Shown: positions 13,861-29,541, counted from the stretch's first letter. The stretch is DNA of 64,000 nt from Tetragonia tetragonoides (GCA_038025085.1 CM076148.1:2792501-2856500), one strand, 5' to 3'. Notes: generated by a model from the letters alone, not told the origin. Numbers and translations are program-made.

Positions 13861-15358
13861 CCTGTGTTTTACAAGACAGGAATGAAATGCAAGAGATCAG
13901 AGCCTTCAAAGGAAATGAAGAGCAATCTAGGCAGGGAAAAAGAACAGACCAGGCCACCAGGGGGTTGGTGTAGTTTATTGTAGGTGTAATATGAAAACAA
14001 TACTATAGATTATTATACGGATTCGATATAATATAAGCCTTTTGCTGGTCAAATGTGGAAGGGTGCTAATAAGAGGGGCTGGGGGGTGGGGGCTGCTACC
14101 TATAAAAATATTAGTTTTCTGCAAATAATTCACGAGAACCTGAGAGATTATTAGATGGTTCATGAGTACGGACCAATGCTCCCACCTCTCACAAAACAAA
14201 TGGGACCATCTAATAATTTCTCCGAACAACCAGAGTGGGCCGTAATTAGCAACTAGCAAGTTGTGTGTGTTAGTTTATTGGAGCATGATTAGCTTTGGTA
14301 ATACCGAGAGCACACAGGAAAAAAAGTAGAAAAAGATTCACAGAATGCCACTGCAAGTTGGTATTGTTATAGCAATGACCAAATGACAAAAAAAAAACAA
14401 TAGGTTAAACTAAAGCAAGATGCATTGTTTCTAAAATTGGTACTGGCAGATGTGTTAGTTCACCTATGTGGTCTCAACTCTACTAAAACACTCAGCGTTG
14501 AATTTACATTGCATCAAATTATATGAAGAAGGCATGAACTCCTGTTTGTTCCTGCTCAAAACTAGAAAGAGTTTACAAGTGTACCCATTCTCCCCGGAGA
14601 CGTGGTTCTTCGATTCACAGAGAGCATAGTATTGTCAGAGACCATTTGGACCCGAATATCCTGTTAACAGAGAGCATAGTATTGTCATTAGGGATGAACG
14701 ATTATTAGAACTTAGAAGTAACCAGCAAACAGTTACAGAATCACTTCAGGTGTACACACTACTCATTTCACATACATGGGAATAAATACATTGGGTAGGA
14801 CAAAATGACCAAGTTGTCTTATTTATAGTAGTACTTCAGGGAACCTGAAGGCATCTTCAATATTCAAGTTCTTAATAATGCAATTGAAACTTCGAACCAA
14901 ACCATCTTCAACTTGGCATTACCGAAGAACTATATTTTCTTTAGGGTTTCAAGTTACAACTCACAAGCACAATTTGGTTCTTATTTCGCAATCGCAAACA
15001 ACCCAGCACATAGTGTAGTCCCGCATCTTATGAGGCAGATAACAAACAGTGAACAAAGCTCCCACATATATACAGAGAACAAATTTGGAGAATGAAAATC
15101 GATTATTAATGGTAGAACTCTGTTTTCAAACTTTGTTTACTGAACTACAGCTGATCAGCTGCTGGATTGAGTTTGAGTGTTTCCTTGCAATGGTATATAC
15201 GTGATTGGGAACGGTTACATAACATGAGTACAACTGAGGACATAATTCGCCTGTTTACTGGGGTTTCTAGGACACACAACAAACCAATGAGGATGCATGC
15301 ATCTCAATATCAAAGGAGACATATATGGCTGTTTGCCTGTGAGTGTCTTCAAGTAATA
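13861..15358. other. Intergenic between two minus-strand CRKs
   Basis: No gene recognised. It holds the promoter of the CRK at 13860 and the 3' flank of the next gene. A 21-bp direct repeat (ACAGAGAGCATAGTATTGTC plus one base) lies at 14617 and 14667. The same region is kept at 35058-36555 with almost no change, which reflects the recent duplication. Confidence 0.6.
14044..14055 (-). promoter_or_regulatory. W-box-like element upstream of the CRK at 11288-13860
   Basis: On the minus strand it reads CATTTGACCAGC and contains the WRKY core TTGACC, about 185 bp before the ATG. Similar motifs occur before the other minus-strand CRKs at 10331, 18189, 31324, 35241, 39299 and 43113. WRKY control is inferred from the motif and from what is known of CRK promoters. 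Confidence 0.5.
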
Positions 15359-17994
15359 CTATCGCGGGTACGGTTCAGTGATAGAAACTTCGTTTATTGA
15401 GTATCCGGCTGATCTGCTACTTGACTGCGTATTTCCTTGCGAAGGCACACTGGGTGTGCGACTACGTGTGAAAAAGGCAGGTTGTGAAGGCACCTGGAGG
15501 GAGACAGAGTTGCTACTTAGCATAAGAGCAACAGATGACATAGTAGGTCGGTCTGCCAGGTTATGCTGGACACATAGCAAACCAATGTGGATGCATCTCA
15601 ATATCTCCGAACTAGAAGCAGTCGACAGTGAAGTATCCACAAGATTCCAGGGCGTGCCTTTGAGCCAATTTTTCCATGCCTAGGAAATCAAAAATCCATT
15701 GTAAAATCAGGCAGTGTTTGATGTTTCTATTAAACAAGCACAAGTTTCTTTTTTTTGTTGTTTTTTTCTTTTTTGAGGTTTATCAGGATATGCTTGATAT
15801 AGTAGCAAAACTTACAAAGGTGAGGAGATTTTCTGGATTCTCTCCAATTTCGAAAGAGCTGATCATTTGACCACTGACAATCTCTAGAATAAATACACCG
15901 AAGCTGAACACATCCGATTTCACGGACACTTGTCCTTGGAGCACATACTCAGGAGCCATATATCCACTGCATACCGATTTTCATTTCTCAAACTAGGATG
16001 ACAAAGAAATAAACTGTGCATAAACTTATATCCAGCTTAAGGATACTTACTAGGTACCAACAATTCTGCTTGCCACTGCTTGAGTTTCGTCTATGTTAAA
16101 CAGCCTTGCCATGCCAAAATCTGCTATCTTAGGGTTGAACTCTGCATCGAGGAGAATATTCCCGGCTTTAAGGTCACGGTGAATGATCCGAAGCCTAGAT
16201 TCTTCGTGAAGGTAGAGAAGCCCACGAGCAATTCCATTGATAATTTTGTAACGGGTATCCCAGAGCATAGACTTACGCTGAGTAGGATCTGCATTTAACA
16301 CAAATGTCTTAGAAATGGAACTGCCGTTTCTTAGTTTCTTGGTGTTTCACAAGAAGAAGATCATGTTTGAACAGACAGCACTAGTCAAAAATAGTCACCA
16401 ACCAAATAGAAAGTTATCGAGGCTTCTATTAACTACGAACTCATAGACGAGAAGCATTTCTTCCTCATGCAAGCAGAACCCTAGAAGCCGCACCAAATTC
16501 CTATGCTGGAGTTTGGCCAATATCAGAACTTCATTCTTGAACTGTATGTCACCCTGTGCGCCTAAATTCCTAGAGAGCCTTTTCACAGCTAGTTCTTGCC
16601 CATCAGAAAGCACCCCCTATAAGAAATTAAGATGTTCAAATTTTGCGCCAACAATCAGGACTCAAAAATCAATACAGTAGTTCACAGTCCATATTTTACA
16701 CACAGGATAGGACGCCTTACCTTATACACGATACCGAAACCACCTTGCCCAAGCTTTTTATCATCCGAAAAGTCCCCTGTCGCTCGCTTGATAGCCCCGA
16801 GACTGAATTGCAAAGACTCAAGGGTATCCATTTCATCTTCTGTAGAGGACAACAAAATAACATCAATAAGTACCTCGACAACTGCCAAATCAAATGAGGA
16901 ATACCTAAAAATTAAAGTAAAAGCTTACTGTTAAAATGGACCAAAGGCTTCTTAAACTTCCTCCTCCTTGAAAAGATGAAGAAAGCAGCCATGATTATGA
17001 GTATTACTGATGCAGCAATCGGGATGGCGAAGATACTGGCATTATGAGATTTCTTGCTTTTCCCAACTACAAAATCGAAACATTCAGTCAATGACTAAAA
17101 ATGCATACATAGATTTACAGAGGCAATATACTTAAATACAAAAAACAGGAAAGAGGCTTTACATGTCCTGTTACCTTTCGTGGATATGGTACTAGTGTTG
17201 GGTGATAATGGTGGTGGAGGTGGCATTGGCGGTGCTAAATTAGGCACACTGCCATAAAAAGAATAGGTTTCATACCGGACAAAGCAGCTAGGCTCAACTA
17301 TCCTCACCCCAGAAGTTGCAGAGCCAGGCTTAACACAACAGGTTGGTAAAAGAGCAAGTGATCCTTGAATGCACTGAATACAACTGTTCTTAGACAAATC
17401 AGGAGTACACTGCACAAGCCCATATAAATTGCCACCCGCTGTAAGATTAACTTGTCCAGCTGCATATTTCAGTTGAGCGTTCCCTGAAGCAGCCTGATTC
17501 ATCAAGTTGTCCAATAAGCCATACAGCGACTTATTAAACCCGGCATTTAAAGCATTGTCATTGCCAGTCAGATACCACTGTGGTTCAGCTTGCACATTGC
17601 CATATATGGAGCGATTGGAGATGTACACCGAGCAATATTCACTGTACCCGAACGCCTCTTTCTGGTTGGGACAAGTTTCAGGGAGCACGTTAGCCGAGTC
17701 TCGAATGCAAACACGGCATGTTCCCACAGGGACATCGCCCCTACACACGGCCAATGAGTGCACCTTGTTTGGCTCTTGGCCTGCAGTGAAGTTGTAGAAG
17801 CCATATGTGTTTTGAGTGTCTGAGACCAGAGAATTGAGGACTGATTTGAGGTTAGATTGGTAAGGACTATTGGGTGTGTAAGTGCTGCCACCACAATAGC
17901 TGTGGCGGAACGTGAACTGTGCGGAAGCTCCGGTGGCGAAAACTATAAGGATGAGAAAGAACATCAAGAGAATGACATTTGATGAGAACTCCAT
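15359..17994 (-). CDS. Chimeric CRK formed by unequal crossing-over
   Basis: Seven exons: 17175-17994, 16929-17066, 16721-16839, 16403-16616, 16051-16288, 15816-15966, 15359-15679. They sum to 2001 bp, 666 residues, frame intact. The ectodomain (two C-X8-C-X2-C Gnk2 domains), membrane helix and kinase N-lobe match the block B gene at 40287-42904. From the DVFSFGV codons onward (below about 15901) the sequence matches the block B gene at 36556-39162, including its EPYPR tail. Glycine loop ([10 protein letters not shown]), lysine, HRDLKAGN and DFG are all present, so the fusion should be an active kinase. The start at 17994 aligns with the family; an in-frame ATG at 18087 would add 31 residues with a second hydrophobic stretch. 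Confidence 0.93.
15901..15915. other. Crossover tract of the chimeric CRK
   Basis: Just left of this tract the sequence follows 37061-37098 of block B. Just right of it the sequence follows 40818-40900 of block B (GATTTCACGGACACTTG instead of AACTTCATTGACACATG). The 15 bases between are the same in both parents and encode part of DVFSFGV in kinase subdomain IX. Confidence 0.9.
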
Positions 17995-18251
17995 GCCTGT
18001 TTGTTTTTTAGTCTGCAACAGACTATTTGGTGATGGGAAAAATAAACAAAGCAGGGAAAAGAGAAGAAGAAGATAGAGTTGGTGCATTATTTTTTGGAAG
18101 ATATTGCATCACTCAATAATACAATAGATTTCGATCTCATAAAATCACAAAACAATAGTACTAATCATCAAGTGGCCCAGGGGCTGCTGCTGTCAAATGG
18201 GCAACTAATCAACTAATTGACTGATAATGGATATATACTAGTAAGTATAGT

Positions 18252-18501
18252 CAGGGGCGGACCCACGTTGTCGGGTATGGAGTCAGTTGAACCATACTTT
18301 TAAAAAATTGTTGAAGAAGGCTTTTATTATTTTTCAATTGCACCCATACTATTTTGGTATAATTCCTATTGCACCCATACTAAAACCAAAAGAAATTTAA
18401 AAAAGAGGGAAGGGTAAATGGGGAAAGGGGTCTGAGACCCACGTGAGTAGGGAACAAATGCTGACTCAAATAATCAGTCTTTCTCACACCATCAGACCCA
18501 C
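18252..18501 (+). mobile_element. Truncated left end of a hAT element (block A)
   Basis: It starts with the inverted repeat CAGGGGCGGACCCA and matches 43172-43421 base for base apart from small changes, then stops abruptly at the duplication seam. The complete element is at 43172-46034. Confidence 0.88.
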
Positions 18502-19284
18502 TTTTAGATGCAGAAATGAACCCAAAGATAACAGATTTTGGCATGGCAAGGCTCTTTGGTGTAGATCAAACTCAAGGGGCTACTAGCAAAATATGTGGCA
18601 CCTAGTAATCTATTATCCCTGCATCTAAGTCATTGACCATATGAATCTAATTACTGCATAATTATTTATGTACAGAGATTGACATTAGTAAAATACTATT
18701 CCTGCACAGTGGATATATGCCTCCAGAGTATGTGCTGCATGGACACTTCCCGAAAAAGTCGGATGTATTCAGTTTCGGAGTGCTTCTTCTTGAAATCATA
18801 AGTGGCCTCAGGATCAACAGCTTTTACAATGCGGAAACTGGAGAGAGTCTCCTTAGTTTTGTAAGCATAAGAAATCCTCCTTAACATACACTTATAGTAG
18901 ATGTCGCGTAGTTTATATATAGTCCATAACATATAATATAATGTACATACGCAGGTATGGAGAAATTGGCTTGAAGGTACGGCTTTAAATGTAGTGGATT
19001 CAACAATGCCAACAGTTAATAGCAGTGAAGTATTGAGATGCATCAACATTGGGTTGTTGTGTGTTCAAGAAAAAATGGCCTATAGACCAATGATGTCTTC
19101 GGTTATTCATATGTTAAACAGCTCCAACACTGCTATTCCTGTGCCTTCGCGACCAGCTTTTCTTCTAGACGACCATGTGGGATCCGATCAGTCGCAGGGT
19201 TCCTCATTTAAGTATTATACCAACACTGAAGTGATGGATGAATCCAGAAACGTTGTCTCTGTATCCGAACTTGAACCTCGATGA
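18502..19284 (+). pseudogene. 5'-truncated CRK kinase fragment
   Basis: Three plus-strand exons: part of exon 5 (18502-18604, from LLDAEMNPK through DFGMARLF), exon 6 (18710-18860, [18 protein letters not shown]) and exon 7 (18955-19284, ending in ELEPR and TGA). The frame is open and all splice sites look good. Exons 1-4 and the start of exon 5, including HRD, are missing because the fragment begins at the duplication seam. There is no promoter of its own and no ligand-binding or membrane part. The intact parent is predicted upstream of the window. Confidence 0.9.
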
Positions 19285-20318
19285 AGTTGAATTAGGAGAA
19301 TGTTGAATATTATTACTTTTGTATCGATCTCCTTTGTGCCAAACGAAGTCATAATAAGCATGCTATTAATTGTTAGGGAATATTCCCTAACATTAATACG
19401 TGTAATTGTGTATATTAAACTTCAACCACGCACACATATTTTAAAGGGAGGGACTTAGGGAGTATATATTTAAATGCAACTTTTTCTTTTGTTTGTAGAG
19501 TACTACAAAGTTCTTCGGCAGTATCAACAATTTAAGGGTGCTTTTTATCACCAACAGTCAAATCAAGAAATCTGTGGAGAAACCCTATCAGAAAAAAATT
19601 TAAAAAAAATTCTGTGGAGAAACATGTGAGTATACAATTATACATTAGGCACCTAGCAACTAACATAGGCTTCGAACAGAGTAAAACTCTTAACTCCACC
19701 TTTATTAGCATTGAACATCTTTCTAACCTGCACGCAGCTTAGCACTAGTACGTGACTAGTGAGGATATGGTCTGTAGGATTTGTCATAGACATGCATGGT
19801 CATATACCTAACTAAATGCACCAAGACCACTGTGTTATCTTTTCGAGGAAACCCACCACGTAAAGAAAAATTTGTCATTGGAGAAGAACTTTATTGGTCT
19901 TCTTGCTTACGCCTAGTCCAGGGCAAATGGGAGGGGCCTATTGTCGATCCGGCCTGACTCACTGCCTAGCGGGTTATAACACATTTATAACCTTAAATGG
20001 ATGGGACAAAATGAGCAGGTTTATCTAAAGTTCGATTGATCATACCGGGTTACAAATGGGTCAACTCACTGAATATTTTACTATTAAAAAAACACTTTTT
20101 TAATTTAAACGGCCATAATAGGCCCGACCCATTACCGACCCAACACGCCCACAAACATGCCTGGCCCGACCCTATCTACTCATGTACTATACTAAAGAAA
20201 ACAAAAGGAAAAACAAAGAACAGTTCTAACATAATCAGTCAATAAAACAACCGAAAACAACTAGGAATGAGATGGGTGTGTACTGTATATGTCTTAATGT
20301 CTATATGATGTCGCACCA
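19285..20318. other. Intergenic, CRK fragment to intact plus-strand CRK
   Basis: No gene recognised. The stretch 19920-20190 is rich in GGCCCGACCC-type words and may be an old repeat. The rest is AT-rich. Confidence 0.5.
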
Positions 20319-20386
20319 CTCCCGTCAAGCACGCAAAGAAATGTGTAGAATATTATACCCCTCCCGTCAAGCACGCAAAGTTGACT
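20319..20386 (+). promoter_or_regulatory. Direct repeat plus W-box in the CRK promoter
   Basis: The 20-bp word CTCCCGTCAAGCACGCAAAG occurs at 20319-20338 and again at 20361-20380, a period of 42 bp. TTGACT, a canonical W-box, follows directly at 20381-20386. This lies about 135-200 bp before the ATG at 20521. A regulatory role is inferred from position and exact duplication. Confidence 0.5.
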
Positions 20387-20520
20387 CATAAAACTTAGTT
20401 ACACACCTGCTATAGCTACATCATCTACCAAGCTGTTTCTTCAGCTAAACTGAAACAGAGTGATTTCACTAAACTCATGCCAAAATATCCAAAAAAAAAA
20501 AAAAAAGGCTGCTACAAACC

Positions 20521-23222
<2,702 letters not shown>

Positions 23223-24018
23223 TACAGCACAGTATACATAAGTGCAAGTTTATTGTAAGAAAAAGAATGTTCATCCCGGATTCAAGTTTGGAGTACTAGA
23301 TTATGAGAAATCGAAGTTGTTGAACTGATAAGAGAATGCGCATATAAGAATTTCTCAATCCAATTTCTGTAAGAACTTTCATACTGCTAATAGACAAATT
23401 TTCGTGATATTTTCTCTGCTTCAGTTTATCCTTTTCCAAGTCAAATGCTTATGGCTTGAGATACTTGAAACCAATCATGTATATTTACAATCAATTCTGA
23501 GTATGTTAGATCGTTCGGAGACAGAATAGATACTAATTCAGTTCATTTGAAAGACGAAGACATGGCCATATGAAGAGAAGAACCTGATCCCTTTTCAGTG
23601 AAGTATTTCTTTCAATATCATTGGCACCACATTTGGTGGTATGGTTCCTGGATCTTACAACAGAACTGTTATGAATCAATAATGATTCCCCATTGGCAAT
23701 CAAATCTGAAGCAGAATCTCTTTTTTCTCATCTTTTTCCTTCTTGAGGATTCACATTAGAGTACTAATACGATTCACTGGACATCGACGTATGAGATAAA
23801 GGTCAAACAACCACATTCTCTTCTCCTTCAAACCGTGCACGTTTATATGAACCTCTATCTTGACAAAGAATTTCATCTAACATCATTCAATGAGGTATGG
23901 ATGTTTGCTATTACCTTCTTCAGGAAATGCTATAGAGGTTAAGGTTCCATGGAAGAAACTTCCTTCATTGAGTACTGGCTGATCTGCTACTTGACTGATA
24001 CGAGGTATTCCCTTGCGA
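23223..24018. other. Intergenic between convergent CRK ends
   Basis: No gene recognised. It holds the 3' flank of the plus-strand CRK and the 3' flank of the disrupted minus-strand CRK. Confidence 0.5.
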
Positions 24019-24599
24019 CTACATTCTGGAGGGTGTTCGGCTGTGTGTGTAAAATGCAGGTTGTGAAGGTATCTGGAGCGAGACAGAGTTGCTACTTAGC
24101 ATAAGACCAACAGAAGACATAGTAGGTCTATCTGCCAGATTATGCTGGACACATAGCAAACCAATATGGATGCATCTCAATATCTCCATACTATAAGCAG
24201 TTGACAGTGACGGATCAACAAGATTCCAGGGAGTGCCTACCAGCCAATTTTTCCATGCCTAAGAAAACAAAATTCCATTGTCAATATAACAGTTCAACGT
24301 TGCACGTATTAGGCCATGCTTGATGTATGAAGTCTATAAAAACAGGCATGTATATAGAAAAGCTTACAAAGGTAAGAAGGTTTTCTGGATTTTCTCCAAT
24401 TTGGAAAGAGCTAATCATTTGACCACTTACAATCTCCAGGACCAATACGCCGAAGCTGAAGACGTCCAACTTCATTGAGACATGTCCATGGAGCACATAC
24501 TCAGGTGGCATATATCCGCTGCAAAGTAAATGTTCATCACAAAACCAAACATTAAAAAAGATTAAATAAATAAAGGGCACAATTTGAAAAGGACACTTA

Positions 24600-24752
<153 letters not shown>

Positions 24753-25132
24753 TCAAGGAGGTAGAGGAGTCCTCTAGCTATGCCTTCAATAACTTTGTAA
24801 CGAGTTTCCCACCTCATAGATGCGCGGTGCACTGGATCTGTATGTATACAAATGTGTGACATATATGCAAATAGATGCAGGCTATTGAGTAAACCAGGAC
24901 TAAAAAAATTGGAATATTTTGTAAAGAGACAAACTACTAACCAAAAACAAAGATATCAAGGCTTGTATTGGTCACAAACTCATAAATGAGAATCATTTCT
25001 TCTCCTTCCAAGCAGAATCCTAATAGCCTCACCAAATTCCGATGTTGAAGCTTGGTTAATATCAGACTTTCATTTTTGAACTGTATATCGCCCTGTCCTG
25101 AGTTCATCGAAAGCCTCTTCACAGCTATTTCT

Positions 25133-25354
25133 TGATAGAGAATTAATATCCCATGATTCTCTCACTTAATTGTAGTTGTAAATATCCTATAATACTCTAG
25201 ATTATTCTTCTCCTTGATTCTCGTTATTTGATTAGGATTATATCTATTTTTAGCTTAGTTCTTTCTATTGTAAATCTCTAGTACATGTATATATAAACTG
25301 TCATAATGATCAATATACAATCAAGCTTTTCTAGCCTAACTATTGTTTCTTATA
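25133..25354 (+). repeat. Copia 5' LTR, block B
   Basis: 222 bp, TG...TATA. I count four differences from the 3' LTR of this copy. Confidence 0.93.
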
Positions 25355-25432
25355 TGATATCAGAGCGTTGATCCGCTCCTTCCCCTCTTTTTTTTTCTTT
25401 CTCTTCTTTCACACATCTGTCCTCATACTGTC

Positions 25433-26316
25433 ATGGCTTCCCCAGATCAATCTCTCATCCCCAACAATGGTGAACCCACAAAACCCTTTGTCTTGATCTC
25501 TCTGTCTCATATCATCAAGCTCACTCCAACTACCTATATCTCATGGAAAACTCAACTTGAGGCCACCTTGATTGGCTATGATCTTCAAAAGTTCATTGAT
25601 GGCTCATTTCCTGCCCCTCCTAAGACCATCACCACCAACGGTACCGAAACCTCGAACCCGGCGTACACCACCTGGTTTCGCCAGGACAAGCTCATCCTCG
25701 CCGCACTAGCAGGCACCCTTTCCAATCCCCTTGTACCACTCATCTCCCAGTGCCCTACTGCTCTTGAAGCCTGGCAAACTCTAGCCAAAACATATGCCAA
25801 TCCATCCAAAGGTCACGTTAAGCAAATCAAAGACCACCTCAAACACATCACCAAGGGCACTGGATCTATCACGGACTATATGCATGACATTAAAAATTGT
25901 ACTGATCAACTTGCATCACTCGGTTGTCCGCTCGAACCCGAGGATATTATTGACAAAATGATCCAGACTATGACATCATCATTAGTGGTGTCAATGGACG
26001 TGAAACTCCCATTACCTTTGACGAGCTCCATGAAAAACTTATCAACCATGAATTAACTCTCAAACGCAAGAATAAGTCTCAAAATTTCTTCCCGGCCACC
26101 GTCAATTATGCTGCCAAAAATCACACCCCCTCTTATCGTTCACACCTCTCAAATGCTCCTCTCCTTCCCACACCAAATCAGTCCAATACTTTCAACTCCA
26201 ACCGCTTCAAGGGGCGTTGTCAATGGTGTCATGCTCAAGGACACTATGTTACTCAATGCACTATCTTCCATGCTCAATTTCCTCATGCTATCCAGCCCTC
26301 TCACACCTCCAAACCT
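25433..26316 (+). pseudogene. Copia gag, frameshifted (block B)
   Basis: It opens at the ATG at 25433. A 16-bp deletion near 25958, between short AT repeats, shifts the frame relative to the block A copy. Downstream the zinc knuckle survives as CQWCHAQGHYVTQC (CX2CX4HX4C) at 26218-26259. Gag would package element RNA, but the frameshift separates capsid from knuckle. Confidence 0.87.
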
Positions 26317-29300
26317 CTAGTAGTTCCACCTAATCCGCAACCCCGCCTAGCTGCTCAAGGGTATCAACAAAATAAACCCCGTGCCTATGCTGCCACCACA
26401 TCAGATCAAAGCTCCAATGGCTGGCTACTTGACAGTGGTGCCACCCATCATGTCACCAATGATCTAGAAAACCTTTGCACTCCATATTCCGTATGATGGC
26501 ACCGAGGAGCTCATTATTGGTGATGGCTCCAGCCTCTCCATCTCCAACACTGGTTCAACCTTCCTTCTCTCTCCTCACTTTAAATTTCGTCTCCATAATA
26601 TACTTCATGTGCCTCAAGTCTCACGTAATATCATTTCTGCTTCTAAATTTTGCATTGACAACAGAGTTGCTCTTATTTTCTTACCCACTTCTTATCTTGT
26701 GAAGGATCTTTGAACGGGGGCAACACTTCTTCAAGGCCCAACTAAAAATGGTATCTATGAGTGGTATCCATCTCAACCCAAAGTCAACTCTATCCGTCTC
26801 TCCTCAACGATTGACTGGCATTATCGTCTTGGCCATCCGTCACACTCTATTCTTCGCCACATTAGCAATGCTTTTCAATTAGCTATCCCTACATCTATTT
26901 CCTCACATTGTAATGCTTGTGATTGCAATAAAAGTCATAAATTGCCCTTCAATAAAAATACAATATTTTCAAATGGTCCCCTTGATGTTATTTATAGTGA
27001 TGTTTGGACCTCCCCTCTTCTTTCCTATGATGGCTACAAGTATTACATTATCTTTGTAGACCACTTCTCTAAGTATATCTGGTTCTACCCTCTTAAACAC
27101 AAAAATGATGCCACTAATATTTTCATCAAATTTAAATTACAAGTTGAAAAATACTTCCAACGTTCCATCATCACCATATTCAGTGATAACGGTGGTGGAT
27201 ATATTGGTCTCGCACCCACTCTCGGTTCCCATGGCATAACTCACCTCACTTCTCCTCCTCACACACCGGAACACAATGGGTACTCTGAACGTCGGCATCG
27301 ACACATTGTTGAGACCGGTCTCTCTCTCCTTACCCACTCCTCTATGCCTCGTAAATACTGGCCTCTCGCCTTTGCTACTGCCTGCTATCTTATCAATCGG
27401 ATGCTAACGCCCACTCTTAACCTTCAATCTGCCTACTATAAACTCCATGGTCATCATCCTAACTACCACAAACTTCGAAATTTCGGTTCTCTTTGCTATC
27501 CATGGCTTCGACCTTATACAGCTCATAAACTTGAACCCCGTTCCTCCCCTTGTATCTTTGTGGGCTACTCCTCTACACAAAGTGCCTACTATTGTCTTGA
27601 CCTTGCATCAAATAAAATATATGTCTCTCGCCATGTTAAATTTATTGAACAAACCTTCCCTTTCTCCTCATCATCCATGTCTGCACCACCACATACGCCC
27701 GCTGACACCGATGAGTGGTGTACAATTCACCTCCCTATTATTTCCGCTGCACCTTCTGTACCCAACCCCGTGGTACAAAACCCACACACACCCCCTTCCC
27801 CTCTCTCTTCCCCGTCTCCTACTGTAACGGGCTCCTCTTCTTCTCCCTCTCCTCCACCTCCACCTCCACCTCCCCCACGCCCCGTAACTCGCCTACAAAA
27901 TAATATTCGCAAACCGATCACTAAAATGAACCTCAATGTCTCTCTTCAACCCTCCTCCAGCGAACCTACCACTATCACTCAAGCTCTCAAAAGCCCAGTT
28001 TGGCGTGATGCCATGCAAACTGAATACAATGCCTTGCTAAAAAATAACACTTGGGATCTTGTTCCCCCTTCTCCCTCCCAAAACCTCATTCGTTGCAAGT
28101 GGGTTTTTCGAACCAAGTATAACCCAGATGGTTCCGTAGATCGTTACAAAGCTCGCCTAGTGGCTAAAGGGTTTCACCAACGCCCCGGCCTTGAATACAC
28201 CGAGACATTTAGTCCGTTGTCAAACCCGCCACCGTTCGAACCATTCTCTCTTTAGCCACCACTTATGGATGGTCTCTCCGTCAAGTGGACATTAACAATG
28301 CTTTCCTCCAAGGATCACTAATGGAGGATGTCTTTATGGTTCAACCCCCTGGCTTTGTTAGTCAATCTCACCCTACTCATGTTTGCAAACTTCGTCAAGC
28401 TCTCTATGGTCTTAAACAAGCTCCTCGAGCCTAGTACAATGAACTCAAATCATATCTCCTTAGCCTTGGATTCAAAAACGCTGTCTCGGACACCTCTCTA
28501 TTCACTCTTCGCCATCATCAAGATCTAATCTATCTTCTTGTCTATGTTTATGATATCATCATCACTGGTTCTAATTCTAGTCTCCTCAATACCTTTATTT
28601 CTAAATTCTCATCTCGTTTTTCTCTCAAGGATCTTGGAACTCTTTCTTATTTTCTTGGTGTTGAAGTGCTACCTCATCCCCATGGTATCTTCCTTAGCCA
28701 ACACAAATATATCCAAGACCTTTTATCCCGTGCTCATATGTCCAATGCCAAGCCAGTACCTACCCCTATGGCCACACATCCTCCTCTTTCCATACATACT
28801 AGAACTCCTCTAGCAAACCCAACCGAATATCGAGCACTCGTAGGTAGCCTCCAATATTTATCTCTAACTCGACTTGACATCTCCTTTGTTGTGAACAGGT
28901 TATCCCAGTACATGCACAAACCTACTGACCATCATTGGGCCGCTCTGAAACGGCTACTACGATATCTTGCAGGAACAACTACACATGGCTTACTCCTCCG
29001 TCGCAACTCGCCTACTACTCTTCATGCCTTTACAGATGCTGACTGGGCCGGTGACAAAGATGACTATATTTCCACCACTGGCTATATTGTATACTTGGGG
29101 CGAAATCCGATATCTTGGAGCTCTCGCAAACAACGAACTCTTGCTCGCTCTTCAACTGAAGCCGAGTATCGAGTTGTTGCTGCGACAACTGCCGAGGTCC
29201 TTTGGATTCAAAATCTACTTCACGAGCTTGGCCATTAATCCAGCACTAAACCAATCATATATTGCGATAATATGGGTGCTACATATGTTGCTGCAAATCC

Positions 29301-29541
29301 AAAGTTTCACTCAAAAATGAAACACTTGGGACTTGACTATCATTTTGTTCGTGAGAATGTTCAAAGTCAAAACCTACGTGTATCTTACATATCCGGCAAT
29401 GATCAATTAGCTGACGCTCTGACCAAGCCGCTACCTCGTAATCGGTTCCATGAGCTCATATCCAAGATTGGACTCACAAACCGATCGTCCATCTTGCGGG
29501 GGCATGATAGAGAATCAATATCCCATGATTCTCTCACTTAA
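26317..29541 (+). pseudogene. Copia pol remnant (block B)
   Basis: Domains in order: protease (DSGATHHVT near 26430), integrase, reverse transcriptase, RNase H. From 26942 to 28255 one long open frame covers the CxxC part of the integrase finger, the integrase core (DVWTSP, SDNGG, then Glu in EHNGYSER), a proline-rich linker and the start of RT, before a frameshift near 28215. Further lesions: a TAG in the RT near 28432, the active site changed from YVDD to YVYD near 28546, and a TAA at about 29236 in RNase H. The protease and RT frameshifts are shared with block A and so are older than the duplication. Confidence 0.9.

Noticed and set aside
18252..18501. Promoter of the CRK fragment at 18502
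   Set aside because: It is the end of a hAT transposon joined to the fragment by the duplication seam and has no TATA or leader features.
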